A stretch of 64,000 nucleotides of DNA from Bradyrhizobium sp. WSM3983 (GTDB lineage Bacteria > Pseudomonadota > Alphaproteobacteria > Rhizobiales > Xanthobacteraceae). Numbering within the stretch: position 1 is the first letter of the stretch; each line of letters begins with the position of its first letter. Made by a program: the position numbers and the translations under genes. Below are positions 44,117 through 51,423 of the stretch, in pieces. A model generated the notes under the pieces. The model was given only the letters and a program-made list of their open reading frames with translations, had not been told where the DNA came from and did not search any database. The stretch covers positions 93,501 through 157,500 of the forward strand of contig NZ_AXAY01000005.1 in NCBI RefSeq assembly GCF_000473045.1. The letters run 5' to 3'.

Positions 44117-44146
44117 TTTTGTCTGGGGTTCACTTTTGCTTGCAGA

Positions 44147-44746
44147 CTATTTGGCCTTCCCCGCAAGCCAGTCCCGCCCCTCGCCATAGAGCTTTTCGAC
44201 CTCCGGGCCGGTCAGGCCCGGCATGTCGCGCTTGACCTCGTAGCCAATCAGCTCCTGCATGTAGGCGAGATGGCGGTAGCCCTCAGGCAGTGCGGCGAGC
44301 GCCTGCTGGTCGAGGCGCAGTGTCGCGGCGGGATCGACCGGGTCGATCCGGTCCTTCTCGTAGATCGGCTGGCGGCGGACGATGCCCCAGGCGCCCTGCC
44401 GCTTCTCCAGGAAATCGTAGAAGCGCCCGGTGCACACGACGTCGCAGAGCACGTCGTGAGCCAGCGCCCGCTGCGCGATCGTCATTTTGGTTTGCGCGAT
44501 GGCCCGCTCGCCCGCGAGATCGATGCTGGTGCCGCCGAGGAAATGCAGGATGCGTACGCCCTTGGCAAAGCCTTCCTGGCTGACGCGCATGAAATCCCGC
44601 GCCGGTCCCTGAAACCAGGTCGCGGACATCCAGCCTTCTTCGTGCCAGACGGTGGCAAAGCGCTCCCAGTCACCGGCGTCGCGCCACACCGCCCAGTTCT
44701 CGACGAGGTCGCGGATGGCGAGGCGGTCGAGCAACGCTTGGTCCAT
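44147..44746 (-). CDS. SnoaL-like (NTF2 fold) protein
   Basis: 199 residues from ATG 44746, preceded by CTGGAG. The start MDQALLDRLAIRDLVENWAVWRDAGDWERFATVWHEEGWMSATWFQG is characteristic of polyketide-cyclase/SnoaL-like proteins, and RFYDFLEKRQGAWGIVRRQPIYEKDRIDPVDP follows. Such folds act as cyclases, isomerases, dehydratases or ring-hydroxylating small subunits. No catalytic residues can be assigned safely. It stands alone between the secreted protein and phyR. Confidence 0.78.
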   Translation of the reverse strand: MDQALLDRLAIRDLVENWAVWRDAGDWERFATVWHEEGWMSATWFQGPARDFMRVSQEGFAKGVRILHFLGGTSIDLAGERAIAQTKMTIAQRALAHDVLCDVVCTGRFYDFLEKRQGAWGIVRRQPIYEKDRIDPVDPAATLRLDQQALAALPEGYRHLAYMQELIGYEVKRDMPGLTGPEVEKLYGEGRDWLAGKAK

Positions 44747-44883
44747 GGGCACGTCTCCAGTTCGGGGCGATGCACAGGTATGAGCGGCGAGTACGACGCC
44801 CGTCAAGCGGGCACGAAAAATCCGGCGTGCCTTGCAGCGCGCCGGATCGAATCGTCGTCGCCAGATGGCGAACCGCGGTCGCT

Positions 44884-45690
44884 TTACGCCGCAGGCGCCT
44901 TCGGCGTTCGGTTGCGCGAGTTGCGCTGGAAGAACAGCGCCTGGCTCGCCACCGCCGACACCATGGCGGGCTGGAACGGCTTTGAGATCAGGAACGCCGG
45001 CTCCGGACGCTCGCCGGTGAGGAAGCGCTCCGGATAGGCAGTGATGAACACCACCGGCACTTCGAAGGTGCGGAGCAGTTCGTTGACGGCATCCAGTCCC
45101 GACGAACCGTCGGCGAGCTGAATGTCGGCGAGGATCAGACCCGGCCGCTTGTTCTTGGCCAGCGCCACCGCATCGGCGTGGGTGCGCGCGACACCGACGA
45201 CGTTGTGGCCGAGATTCTTCACCAGGCTCTCGAGGTCCATGGCGATGAAGGTCTCGTCCTCGATGATCAGGACGTCGGTTGCGATCTCAGCCGCCATCTC
45301 GCGTCCGGCGGTATCGGCCAGCCGCCGCGTCTCGGCGACATCGGTCGCGAGAATATAGGCGACTTCCTCTTCCGAAAATCCTTCGAGCGAGAGCAGCAGG
45401 AAGGCCTGCCGCGGCAACGGCGTGATATTGGACAGCCGCCGCTCCGGCGGCATCGGCAGCGTCGCCACCTCGGCGTCGTCATTGACCGAGATCGAATTCC
45501 AGATCTGGGTGAACAGCCGGAACAGGCCGGCGCGCGGCCCATGGCTCTCATCGAGCACCGACGGATCTCCCAACATGGCTTCCAACATGGCTGCGACATA
45601 GGCGTCGCCGGAGGCCTGGCTGCCCGTCAGGGCGCGCGCATACCGACGCAACAACGGCAAGTGTTCAGCAACAAGCTGTGAACGGGACAT
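44884..45690 (-). CDS. phyR: PhyR, general stress response regulator (anti-anti-sigma)
   Basis: 268 residues from ATG 45690. The N-terminal half (about residues 1-130) is a sigma-factor-like domain: LPLLRRYARALTGSQASGDAYVAAMLEAML and LPRQAFLLLSLEGFSEEEVAYILATDVAETRRLADTA. The C-terminal half is a receiver: VLIIEDETFIAMDLESLV, phospho-acceptor Asp in RPGLILADIQLADGSSG, FITAYPERF, and Lys in AFLISKPFQP. When phosphorylated, PhyR mimics a sigma factor and pulls NepR off EcfG. It is divergent from nepR-ecfG. An in-frame ATG 15 bp upstream exists. Confidence 0.97.
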   Translation of the reverse strand: MSRSQLVAEHLPLLRRYARALTGSQASGDAYVAAMLEAMLGDPSVLDESHGPRAGLFRLFTQIWNSISVNDDAEVATLPMPPERRLSNITPLPRQAFLLLSLEGFSEEEVAYILATDVAETRRLADTAGREMAAEIATDVLIIEDETFIAMDLESLVKNLGHNVVGVARTHADAVALAKNKRPGLILADIQLADGSSGLDAVNELLRTFEVPVVFITAYPERFLTGERPEPAFLISKPFQPAMVSAVASQALFFQRNSRNRTPKAPAA

Positions 45691-45769
45691 CCCCACTCCA
45701 TTCATCATCGGGCCATCCGTGAAGAACCAGGCAACATGAGGGGAGGCCCGGGTTCCCCTGCTGGGGCTG

Positions 45770-45796
45770 ATTACGCTTCAGGATAAGAAAAGTTCC
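45770..45796 (-). promoter_or_regulatory. EcfG-type promoter for phyR
   Basis: On the minus strand GGAAC (45796-45792), then 16 nt, then CGTAAT (45775-45770). The alphaproteobacterial general-stress sigma consensus is GGAAC-N16/17-CGTT; three of the four -10 bases agree. It lies 80 bp upstream of the chosen phyR start, supporting autoregulation by EcfG. Confidence 0.65.
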
Positions 45797-45912
45797 GCTT
45801 GGCTGGGAACTTTTTGTCGAATCTGGAATTGAACTCGTCCAGGGAACGGCTCCCGGTTGAGAAAACTTCTCGATCTTGCAGTCACTTAACTCGGGGAAAC
45901 GTGGAACAGGTC

Positions 45913-46146
45913 ATGAAAGATCTCAAGTCTCAAGCCAGCAAAAGCGCGACCCCCGGCAAGGGAGGCCTCACTCCGGAGATCCAATCCCGGATCGGGCATC
46001 AACTGCGCGCCATGTACGACGACGTCGTGCGGCAAGGGGTTCCGGACCGGTTCGCGGAGCTCATCAAGAAGCTTGATGCGCCGGGAGGCGGATCTCAGGA
46101 TGAGAATGGGGCTGGGGGCTCCAACGATAACAATGGGAGGGTTTAA
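45913..46146 (+). CDS. nepR: NepR, anti-sigma factor of EcfG
   Basis: 77 residues from ATG 45913; a GTG at 45901 with an SD-like CGGGGAAAC in front would add four residues. The NepR core is LTPEIQSRIGHQLRAMYDDVVRQGVPDRFAELIKKLD (about residues 19-55), the two helices that wrap the sigma factor. The Gly/Asn-rich tail is not conserved. Its TAA stop shares its last base with the ecfG ATG (TAATG), so anti-sigma and sigma are translationally coupled. Confidence 0.93.
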   Translation: MKDLKSQASKSATPGKGGLTPEIQSRIGHQLRAMYDDVVRQGVPDRFAELIKKLDAPGGGSQDENGAGGSNDNNGRV

Positions 46147-46694
46147 TGCCTCTCACGAACTCCCTGCGTGACGACATCCTCGCGGCCGTGCCGAGTCTTC
46201 GCGCATTCGCCATCTCGCTCAGCGGCAATGCGGATCGCGCCGACGATTTGGTGCAAGAGACGCTGTTGCGCGCGCTCGCCAACATCGACTCGTTCCAACC
46301 CGGCTCCAACCTGCCGGCGTGGTTGTTCACGATCCTGCGCAACCTGTTCCGCTCCGACTATCGCAAGCGGCGGCGCGAGGTCGAGGACGCCGAGGGCAAC
46401 TATGCGAAGACGCTGAAGACGCAGCCTTCGCAGAACGCTCATCTCGAATTCGAGGAGTTTCGCGGCGCGCTCGAGAAGCTTCCGCAGGATCAGCGCGAAG
46501 CTTTGATCCTGGTCGGCGCCTCCGGCTTCTCGTACGAGGATGCGGCCTCGATCTGCGGCTGTGCGGTCGGCACCATCAAGAGCCGCGTCAACCGCGCACG
46601 CTCGAAGCTCGCCGCGCTGCTCTACGTCGACGGCGCCGAGGATTTCGGGCCCGACGAGACCGTGCGCGCCGTGATCGGCGGTAGCGGCGGATAG
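46146..46694 (+). CDS. ecfG: EcfG, ECF sigma factor of the general stress response
   Basis: 182 residues. Sigma-2: DRADDLVQETLLRALANIDSFQPGSNLPAWLFTILRNLFRSDYRKRRRE (about residues 30-78). Sigma-4: LEKLPQDQREALILVGASGFSYEDAASICGCAVGTIKSRVNRARSKLAALL (about residues 111-161). It directs transcription of stress genes from GGAAC-N16/17-CGTT promoters; one such promoter lies before phyR here. No sensor kinase gene (PhyK/HWE type) is found in this window. Confidence 0.96.
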   Translation: MPLTNSLRDDILAAVPSLRAFAISLSGNADRADDLVQETLLRALANIDSFQPGSNLPAWLFTILRNLFRSDYRKRRREVEDAEGNYAKTLKTQPSQNAHLEFEEFRGALEKLPQDQREALILVGASGFSYEDAASICGCAVGTIKSRVNRARSKLAALLYVDGAEDFGPDETVRAVIGGSGG

Positions 46695-46723
46695 CGCGTC
46701 AATCGACTTAGGCGACAGTTGTG

Positions 46724-46753
46724 AAGGCGGCCGTTTGCGCGGCCGTCTTTGCA
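46724..46753 (+). terminator. terminator after ecfG
   Basis: AAGGCGGCC (46724-46732) pairs with GGCCGTCTT (46741-46749), with one G-T pair, across an 8-nt loop, and TTGC follows. It lies 30 bp after the ecfG stop and before the end of the convergent nitroreductase gene. Confidence 0.65.
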
Positions 46754-46781
46754 TGCTTGTGGATCGTTGACTGCCGCCCGG

Positions 46782-47480
46782 TCACGTCTCGACGAACGTC
46801 ACCGTGTCGGCGACGGTTGCGCGCGAGGTCCGGTAGCTGTTGACCTTGTGCGCGTTGTCGGCATAGCCGAACGAGATGCCGCAGACGACACGGCGGTCGT
46901 CGGGCAGATTGAAGTGTCGGCGGATCAAGCCGGAATGGCGCGCCAGGGCAGCCTGCGGAATCGTGCCGAGCCCGAGCGCTTGCGCGGCGAGCATGAAATT
47001 CGACACGTAGGCACCGCAATCGATCGCGCCATAGATGCCGAGCGGCTCGTTGGTGTGAATGATCGCGACATGCGGCGCGCCGAAGAAATTGTAGTTCTCC
47101 AGCGCCTGCTTGGCGTAGCCCATCTTGTCGCCGCGCACGATGCCGAGCGTGTTGTAGAGCTGAAAGCCGCTCTCGCGGCGGCGTTCGAGATAGACGCCGA
47201 CATATTCACGCGGCGGCGTGAAATCATAGTCGTCACCGAGACCGCTAGATGCTTCCTTGTAGATCAATTGGCGAAAGCGTTCCTTGGCCTCGCCGCTGGC
47301 GATGATGACCTGCCAGGGCTGGCTGTTGCACCAGGACGCGGTTCGCTGTGCGGTGGTCAGCACATGCTCGATGGTGGCGCGATCGACTTCTTCCGGGAGG
47401 AAAGCGCGGACGGAGTAGCGCTCGTTGAGGAGCTCTTCGAGCACGCCGATGCGGTCGTTCTGGTTGACTTTAGCGTCCAT
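46782..47480 (-). CDS. nitroreductase-family oxidoreductase
   Basis: 232 residues. FMN-binding features are RYSVRAFLPEEVDRATIEHVLTTAQRTASWCNSQPWQVIIASGEAKERFRQLI (about residues 21-75) and the later AIDCGAYVSNFMLAAQALGLGTIPQAALARHSGLIRRHFNLPDDRRVVCGISFGYAD. It is a flavin-dependent, NAD(P)H-using reductase, cytosolic and usually dimeric. The substrate cannot be named. It is monocistronic and followed at its 5' side by a long palindromic repeat. Confidence 0.9.
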   Translation of the reverse strand: MDAKVNQNDRIGVLEELLNERYSVRAFLPEEVDRATIEHVLTTAQRTASWCNSQPWQVIIASGEAKERFRQLIYKEASSGLGDDYDFTPPREYVGVYLERRRESGFQLYNTLGIVRGDKMGYAKQALENYNFFGAPHVAIIHTNEPLGIYGAIDCGAYVSNFMLAAQALGLGTIPQAALARHSGLIRRHFNLPDDRRVVCGISFGYADNAHKVNSYRTSRATVADTVTFVET

Positions 47481-47503
47481 GGATCAACTCGCGCTCAATC
47501 TTC

Positions 47504-47598
47504 GTAGGGTGGGCAAAGGCGCACAGCGCCGTGCCCACCAACAGACTTGCCCCGGAGCATCTGCATATGGTGGGCACGCTTCGCTTTGCCCACCCTAC
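47504..47598. repeat. intergenic palindromic repeat, family D
   Basis: Bounded by GTAGGGTGGGCAAAGGCGC and GCTTTGCCCACCCTAC, about 95 bp, inverted ends. A related shorter form (GTGGGCAAAGCGTAGCGTGC) is at the window end near 63942. It separates two divergently or independently transcribed genes and has no coding capacity. Confidence 0.65.
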
Positions 47599-47621
47599 AA
47601 GATGCAGCGAGAGGGGAGACA

Positions 47622-48866
47622 TCACCGCCCCTTGGTCGGGATCTCGTTATACGGCACATCCTTGTCGACACGAATGTCGCCAGGCAATCCCAGCACGCGC
47701 TCCGCGATGATGTTGCGGAGGATCTCGTCGGTGCCGCCGGCGATGCGCATTGAGGGCGAGGACAGCAGCATCTGCTGGAACTGGCCGTGCACCGTCTCCT
47801 CGTCCGCGCCGGTGAGGACACCGGCCGCGCCCTGGAGGTCCATGGCGTAAGTTGCGATGTCCTGGAGCATCATGCCGGAGACCAGCTTGCCGATCGAGTT
47901 TTCAGGACCCGGTCGTTCGCCCTTCGACAGCGCCGAGATCGCGCGGTAGCTAGTGTATTTCAGCCCGCTCGACTTCACCGCCCAGCTCGCAAGCTTTGAG
48001 CGCACGGCGGGATCGTCAATAGCGAGTCCGGCTTCCAGCATCAGATTGGAGCAGAACTCGAACAGTTCGGGGACGCCGGTCGCGAGCCGCGAGCCGATCG
48101 ACATGCGCTCGTTCATCAGCGTGGTCAGCGACACGCTCCAGCCCTCGCCCACGGCGCCGAGCCGTTGGCCGTCGGGGATCACGACGTCGGTGAAATAGAC
48201 CTCGTTGAACTCCTGCATGCCGTTGGCCTGCTTGATCGGACGTACCTCGACGCCCGGGCTCTTCATGTCCAGGAAGAACATGGTGAGACCCTTGTGCTTG
48301 GGCACGTTCGGATCGGTGCGCGCAATCAACAGGCCGAAGTCGGAATAATGCGCGCCCGAGGTCCAGATCTTCTGGCCGTTGACGACCCAATTGTCGCCCT
48401 TCTTCTCCGCGCGCGTGCGCAGGCCCGCAACGTCGGAGCCGGCGGACGGTTCGGAGAACAGCTGGCACCAGATCTCCTCGCCCGAGGCGAGCTTCGGCAG
48501 ATAGCGGCGTTTTGCATCTTCGCTGCCCCAGGCCATCACGGTCGGGCCGCACATGCCTTCGCCGATCTGAAACGGCTGCGTCAGCTTGCCGTAGACGCCT
48601 TCCTCCTGCTGCCAGATCACGCGCTCGATCGGCGTGGCGCCGCGGCCGCCATATTCCTTCGGCCAGTGCAGGCAGGCCCAGCCGGCCTCCGCCTTCTTCT
48701 TCTGCCAGGCCTTGCCGACCTCGACCATGTCGTGCTTCGCAAGCCTGATGCGGCCGAGCGAGGATTTTGACAGCTCCTGCTCGAACTCCTTCGGCGCGTT
48801 GGCGGCGACCCATTTGCGCGCGGTCTCGCGGAATGCGGCTTCCTGCGGGGTGTCGTCGAAATTCAT
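47622..48866 (-). CDS. acyl-CoA dehydrogenase (subunit A paralogue 1)
   Basis: 414 residues. The flavin fold is clear: WCQLFSEPSAGSDVAGLRTRAEK, NGQKIWTSGAHYSDFGLLIAR and FNEVYFTDVVIPDGQRLG. The C-terminal ASPSMRIAGGTDEILRNIIAERVLGLPGD-like block (here LSSPSMRIAGGTDEIL) carries Ala where the next gene has Glu, at the position of the catalytic base in medium-chain enzymes. It may therefore be a non-standard or heteromeric subunit. Its upstream neighbour is a close paralogue, 9 bp away, with a third, more distant ACAD upstream of that. Probably part of side-chain beta-oxidation. Confidence 0.9.
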   Translation of the reverse strand: MNFDDTPQEAAFRETARKWVAANAPKEFEQELSKSSLGRIRLAKHDMVEVGKAWQKKKAEAGWACLHWPKEYGGRGATPIERVIWQQEEGVYGKLTQPFQIGEGMCGPTVMAWGSEDAKRRYLPKLASGEEIWCQLFSEPSAGSDVAGLRTRAEKKGDNWVVNGQKIWTSGAHYSDFGLLIARTDPNVPKHKGLTMFFLDMKSPGVEVRPIKQANGMQEFNEVYFTDVVIPDGQRLGAVGEGWSVSLTTLMNERMSIGSRLATGVPELFEFCSNLMLEAGLAIDDPAVRSKLASWAVKSSGLKYTSYRAISALSKGERPGPENSIGKLVSGMMLQDIATYAMDLQGAAGVLTGADEETVHGQFQQMLLSSPSMRIAGGTDEILRNIIAERVLGLPGDIRVDKDVPYNEIPTKGR

Positions 48867-48875
48867 GGCGGATCT

Positions 48876-50123
48876 CTAACCTCTTCCCTTGGTCGGGATC
48901 TTGTTGAACGGCACGTCCTTGTCGACACGGATATCACCGGGCAGGCCCAGCACTCGCTCGGCGATGATGTTGCGCATGATCTCGTCGGTACCGCCTTCCA
49001 CACGCGTACCCGGCGCACGCAGCAGCATCGCCTGGAAACGGCCGGCGACTTCGGCATCCTCCGGACCGCTGACCACACCGGCCGCCCCCTGGAGATCGAG
49101 TGCGTAGGTCGCGACGTCCTGGATCATCGAACCCGCGACCAGCTTGCCGATGGAGTTTTCCGGGCCCGGCCGCTCGCCCTTCGACAGCGCCGAGATTGCG
49201 CGCATGCTGGTGTAGCGCAAGCCACTCGCCTTCACCGCCCAGTTCGCGAGCTTCGAACGCACCGCGCGGTCCTCGATCGCCGGACCATCGTCGAGCATCA
49301 AGCCGGAGCAATACTCGAACAGCTCCGGGAAGCCGGTCGACACGCCCGCACCGATCGACATGCGCTCGTTCATCAGCGTGGTCAGCGAGACGTTCCAGCC
49401 GTCACCGACCTCGCCGAGGCGCTGATGGTCGGGGATGCGAACATTGGTGAAATAGACCTCGTTGAAGTCGAAGGCTCCGCTCGCCTGTTTGATCGGCCGC
49501 ACCTCGACACCCGGGCTCTTCATGTCCAGGAAGAACATGGTGAGACCCTTGTGCTTGGGCACGGTCGGATCGGTGCGGGTGAGCAGGATGCCGTAATCGG
49601 AATAATGCGCGCCCGAGGTCCAGATCTTCTGGCCGTTGATGACCCACTCGTCGCCGTCCTTCTCCGCGCGGGTGCGCAAGCCTGCGACGTCGGAACCGCC
49701 GGCAGGCTCGGAGAACAGCTGGCACCAGACCTTTTCGCCGGAGGCGAGCGGCGGAAGGCAGGCGCGCTTATGCTCCTCGCGCGCGAACGCCATCATGGTC
49801 GGGCCGCACATACCGTGGCCGATGATGAAGATGTGCGAGAGCTTTCCGAACGCGCCCTCCTCCTGCTGCCAGATCACGCGCTCGATCGGCGACGAGCCGC
49901 GGCCGCCATACTCCTCCGGCCAGTGCAGGCACGCCCAGCCAGCATCGGCCTTCTTCTTCTGCCAGGCCTTGGCGACCTCGAGAATATTGGCGTTCTTGAG
50001 CTGAGTGCGGCCCAGCGAGGATTTGCGCAGCTCCTCCTCATACTGCTTCGGCGCGTTCGCGCCGATCCAGGCGCGGGCGATGGCGCGGAATTCGGCTTCC
50101 TGCGGGGTGTCGTCGAAGTTCAT
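48876..50123 (-). CDS. acyl-CoA dehydrogenase (subunit A paralogue 2)
   Basis: 415 residues, closely similar throughout to the downstream neighbour (for example MNFDDTPQEAEFRAIARAWIGANAPKQYEEEL and GWACLHWPEEYGGRGSSPIERVIWQQEEG). The flavin motifs WCQLFSEPAGGSDVAGLRTRAEK and NGQKIWTSGAHYSDYGILLTR are present, and the C-terminal block reads RVEGGTDEIMRNIIAERVLGLPGD with a Glu at the usual catalytic-base position. The tandem pair looks like a recent duplication with divergence at that residue. Co-transcribed with the ACAD genes on both sides. Confidence 0.92.
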   Translation of the reverse strand: MNFDDTPQEAEFRAIARAWIGANAPKQYEEELRKSSLGRTQLKNANILEVAKAWQKKKADAGWACLHWPEEYGGRGSSPIERVIWQQEEGAFGKLSHIFIIGHGMCGPTMMAFAREEHKRACLPPLASGEKVWCQLFSEPAGGSDVAGLRTRAEKDGDEWVINGQKIWTSGAHYSDYGILLTRTDPTVPKHKGLTMFFLDMKSPGVEVRPIKQASGAFDFNEVYFTNVRIPDHQRLGEVGDGWNVSLTTLMNERMSIGAGVSTGFPELFEYCSGLMLDDGPAIEDRAVRSKLANWAVKASGLRYTSMRAISALSKGERPGPENSIGKLVAGSMIQDVATYALDLQGAAGVVSGPEDAEVAGRFQAMLLRAPGTRVEGGTDEIMRNIIAERVLGLPGDIRVDKDVPFNKIPTKGRG

Positions 50124-50138
50124 GATAGTATCCTTCGC

Positions 50139-51266
50139 TTACGCCGCGTTCTTCTTGCGCATGCGGTCGATCAACTGGTCTTCCCAATAGGACAGGCTGC
50201 CGAGGCCGAGCGCCATGGCGTTGGCGCGGCGGTAGTACATGTGGCAGTCGAACTCCCAGGTAAAACCCATGCCGCCGTGAACCTGGATGTTGTTCTTGGC
50301 GCAGTGCTGGAACGCCTGTGTCGCGCTGATCCGCGCGGCGGCTGCCGCTTCCGGCAGTTCGGCCGCGTTGGTCGAGAGCGCCCAGGCGCCGTAATAGCTG
50401 TTGGAGCGCGCCAGCGTCGCCGAGACATACATGTCGGCCAGCATGTGCTTGACCGCCTGGAACGAACCGATCTGACGACCGAAGGCGATGCGATCGAGCG
50501 CGTAGTCGCGGCCCATTTCGAGCGCGCGGTCGGAGCCACCGACCTGCTCGAAGGCACAGAGCACCGCGGCGCGATCGAGCACCTGAGTCAGAATGCTCCA
50601 GCCGTCGCCGGCAGCGCCGAGCGGCTCGGCCTTACAATCCTTGAAGATGATCTCCGCCTGACCTCGGGTCGGATCGAGATTGGTGAGGCTCTTCACCTCG
50701 ACGCCACCGGCTTTGAGGTCGACCAGGAACAGCGAAATGTCGCCATCACGCCCGCTCGAGCCGGTGCGCGCGGCAACCACGGCAAAGTCGGCGATCGCGC
50801 CATCCGCCACCGGCTTCTTGACGCCGTTGAGCACGCCATTCGCGGCCGTCAGCTTGACGTTCTTTGGCGACGGATTGCCCTTGCCCTCGAACAGCGCCAA
50901 CGTGCCGATTGCCTCGCCGGAGGCGATCGCGGGCAACCACTTCTTCTTTTGCGCATCGCTACCGGCGATCAGCAGCGCTTCGGCCGCGAGATACACCGTC
51001 GAGGAGAACGGCACCGGCGCATTCGCCCGGCCCATCTCTTCCGCGATCACACAGAGTTCGAGATGACCCGCGCCAGCGCCACCGAACTCCTCGGGGATGG
51101 CGACGCCGAGGAAGCCCATCTCGGCGAGGCCCTTCCACAGCTCCTTGTCGTAGGGCGCCTTGCCGTCAAGTACGACGCGCACCGCCTTGGGCGAGCATTT
51201 TTCGGCGAGGAACTTGCGCGCCTGGTCGCGCAGCTGCTTTTGGTCGTCGGAGAAATCGAAGTTCAT
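50139..51266 (-). CDS. acyl-CoA dehydrogenase, small-subunit-like (beta type)
   Basis: 375 residues. N-terminus MNFDFSDDQKQLRDQARKFLAEKCSPKAVR, flavin region LALFEGKGNPSPKNVKLTAANGVLNGVKKPVADG with weak conservation of the WCQLF/SEP motif, and C-terminus VHGGMGFTWEFDCHMYYRRANAMAL. The last block lacks the Glu-Gly-Gly-Thr catalytic loop of the two downstream paralogues. Paired ACADs of about 415 and 375 residues are typical of heteromeric alpha2beta2 enzymes for steroid or phenylpropanoid side chains, where only one subunit is catalytic. That is inference from context and length. Confidence 0.88.
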   Translation of the reverse strand: MNFDFSDDQKQLRDQARKFLAEKCSPKAVRVVLDGKAPYDKELWKGLAEMGFLGVAIPEEFGGAGAGHLELCVIAEEMGRANAPVPFSSTVYLAAEALLIAGSDAQKKKWLPAIASGEAIGTLALFEGKGNPSPKNVKLTAANGVLNGVKKPVADGAIADFAVVAARTGSSGRDGDISLFLVDLKAGGVEVKSLTNLDPTRGQAEIIFKDCKAEPLGAAGDGWSILTQVLDRAAVLCAFEQVGGSDRALEMGRDYALDRIAFGRQIGSFQAVKHMLADMYVSATLARSNSYYGAWALSTNAAELPEAAAAARISATQAFQHCAKNNIQVHGGMGFTWEFDCHMYYRRANAMALGLGSLSYWEDQLIDRMRKKNAA

Positions 51267-51301
51267 GACGCCTTACCCTTCATTCGTTGTTATTTGAGAC
51301 C

Positions 51302-51404
51302 GTCATTCCGGGGCGCGACGAAGTCGCGAGCCCGGAATCCATTGATCCACTGACTTCGCGGTCCGATGGATTCCGGGCTCGCGCTTCGCGCGCCCCGGAA
51401 TGAC
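51302..51404. repeat. intergenic palindromic repeat, family A copy 3
   Basis: GTCATTCCGGGGC to GCCCCGGAATGAC with inner ATGGATTCCGGGCTCGCGCT, 103 bp, closely matching copy 1 at both ends. It lies between the ACAD and feruloyl-CoA-synthase-like genes. Confidence 0.75.
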
Positions 51405-51423
51405 AAGAGCGAGAGTTGCGTCT

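Noticed and set aside
45843..45869. EcfG promoter for nepR-ecfG (GGAAC at 45843)
   Set aside because: The best partner element, CTTC, is 18 nt away and does not match the -10 consensus.
49425..51353. 642-codon plus-strand open frame opposite the acyl-CoA dehydrogenases
   Set aside because: The real genes are on the minus strand with full flavin-enzyme motifs; no domain is seen in this frame.
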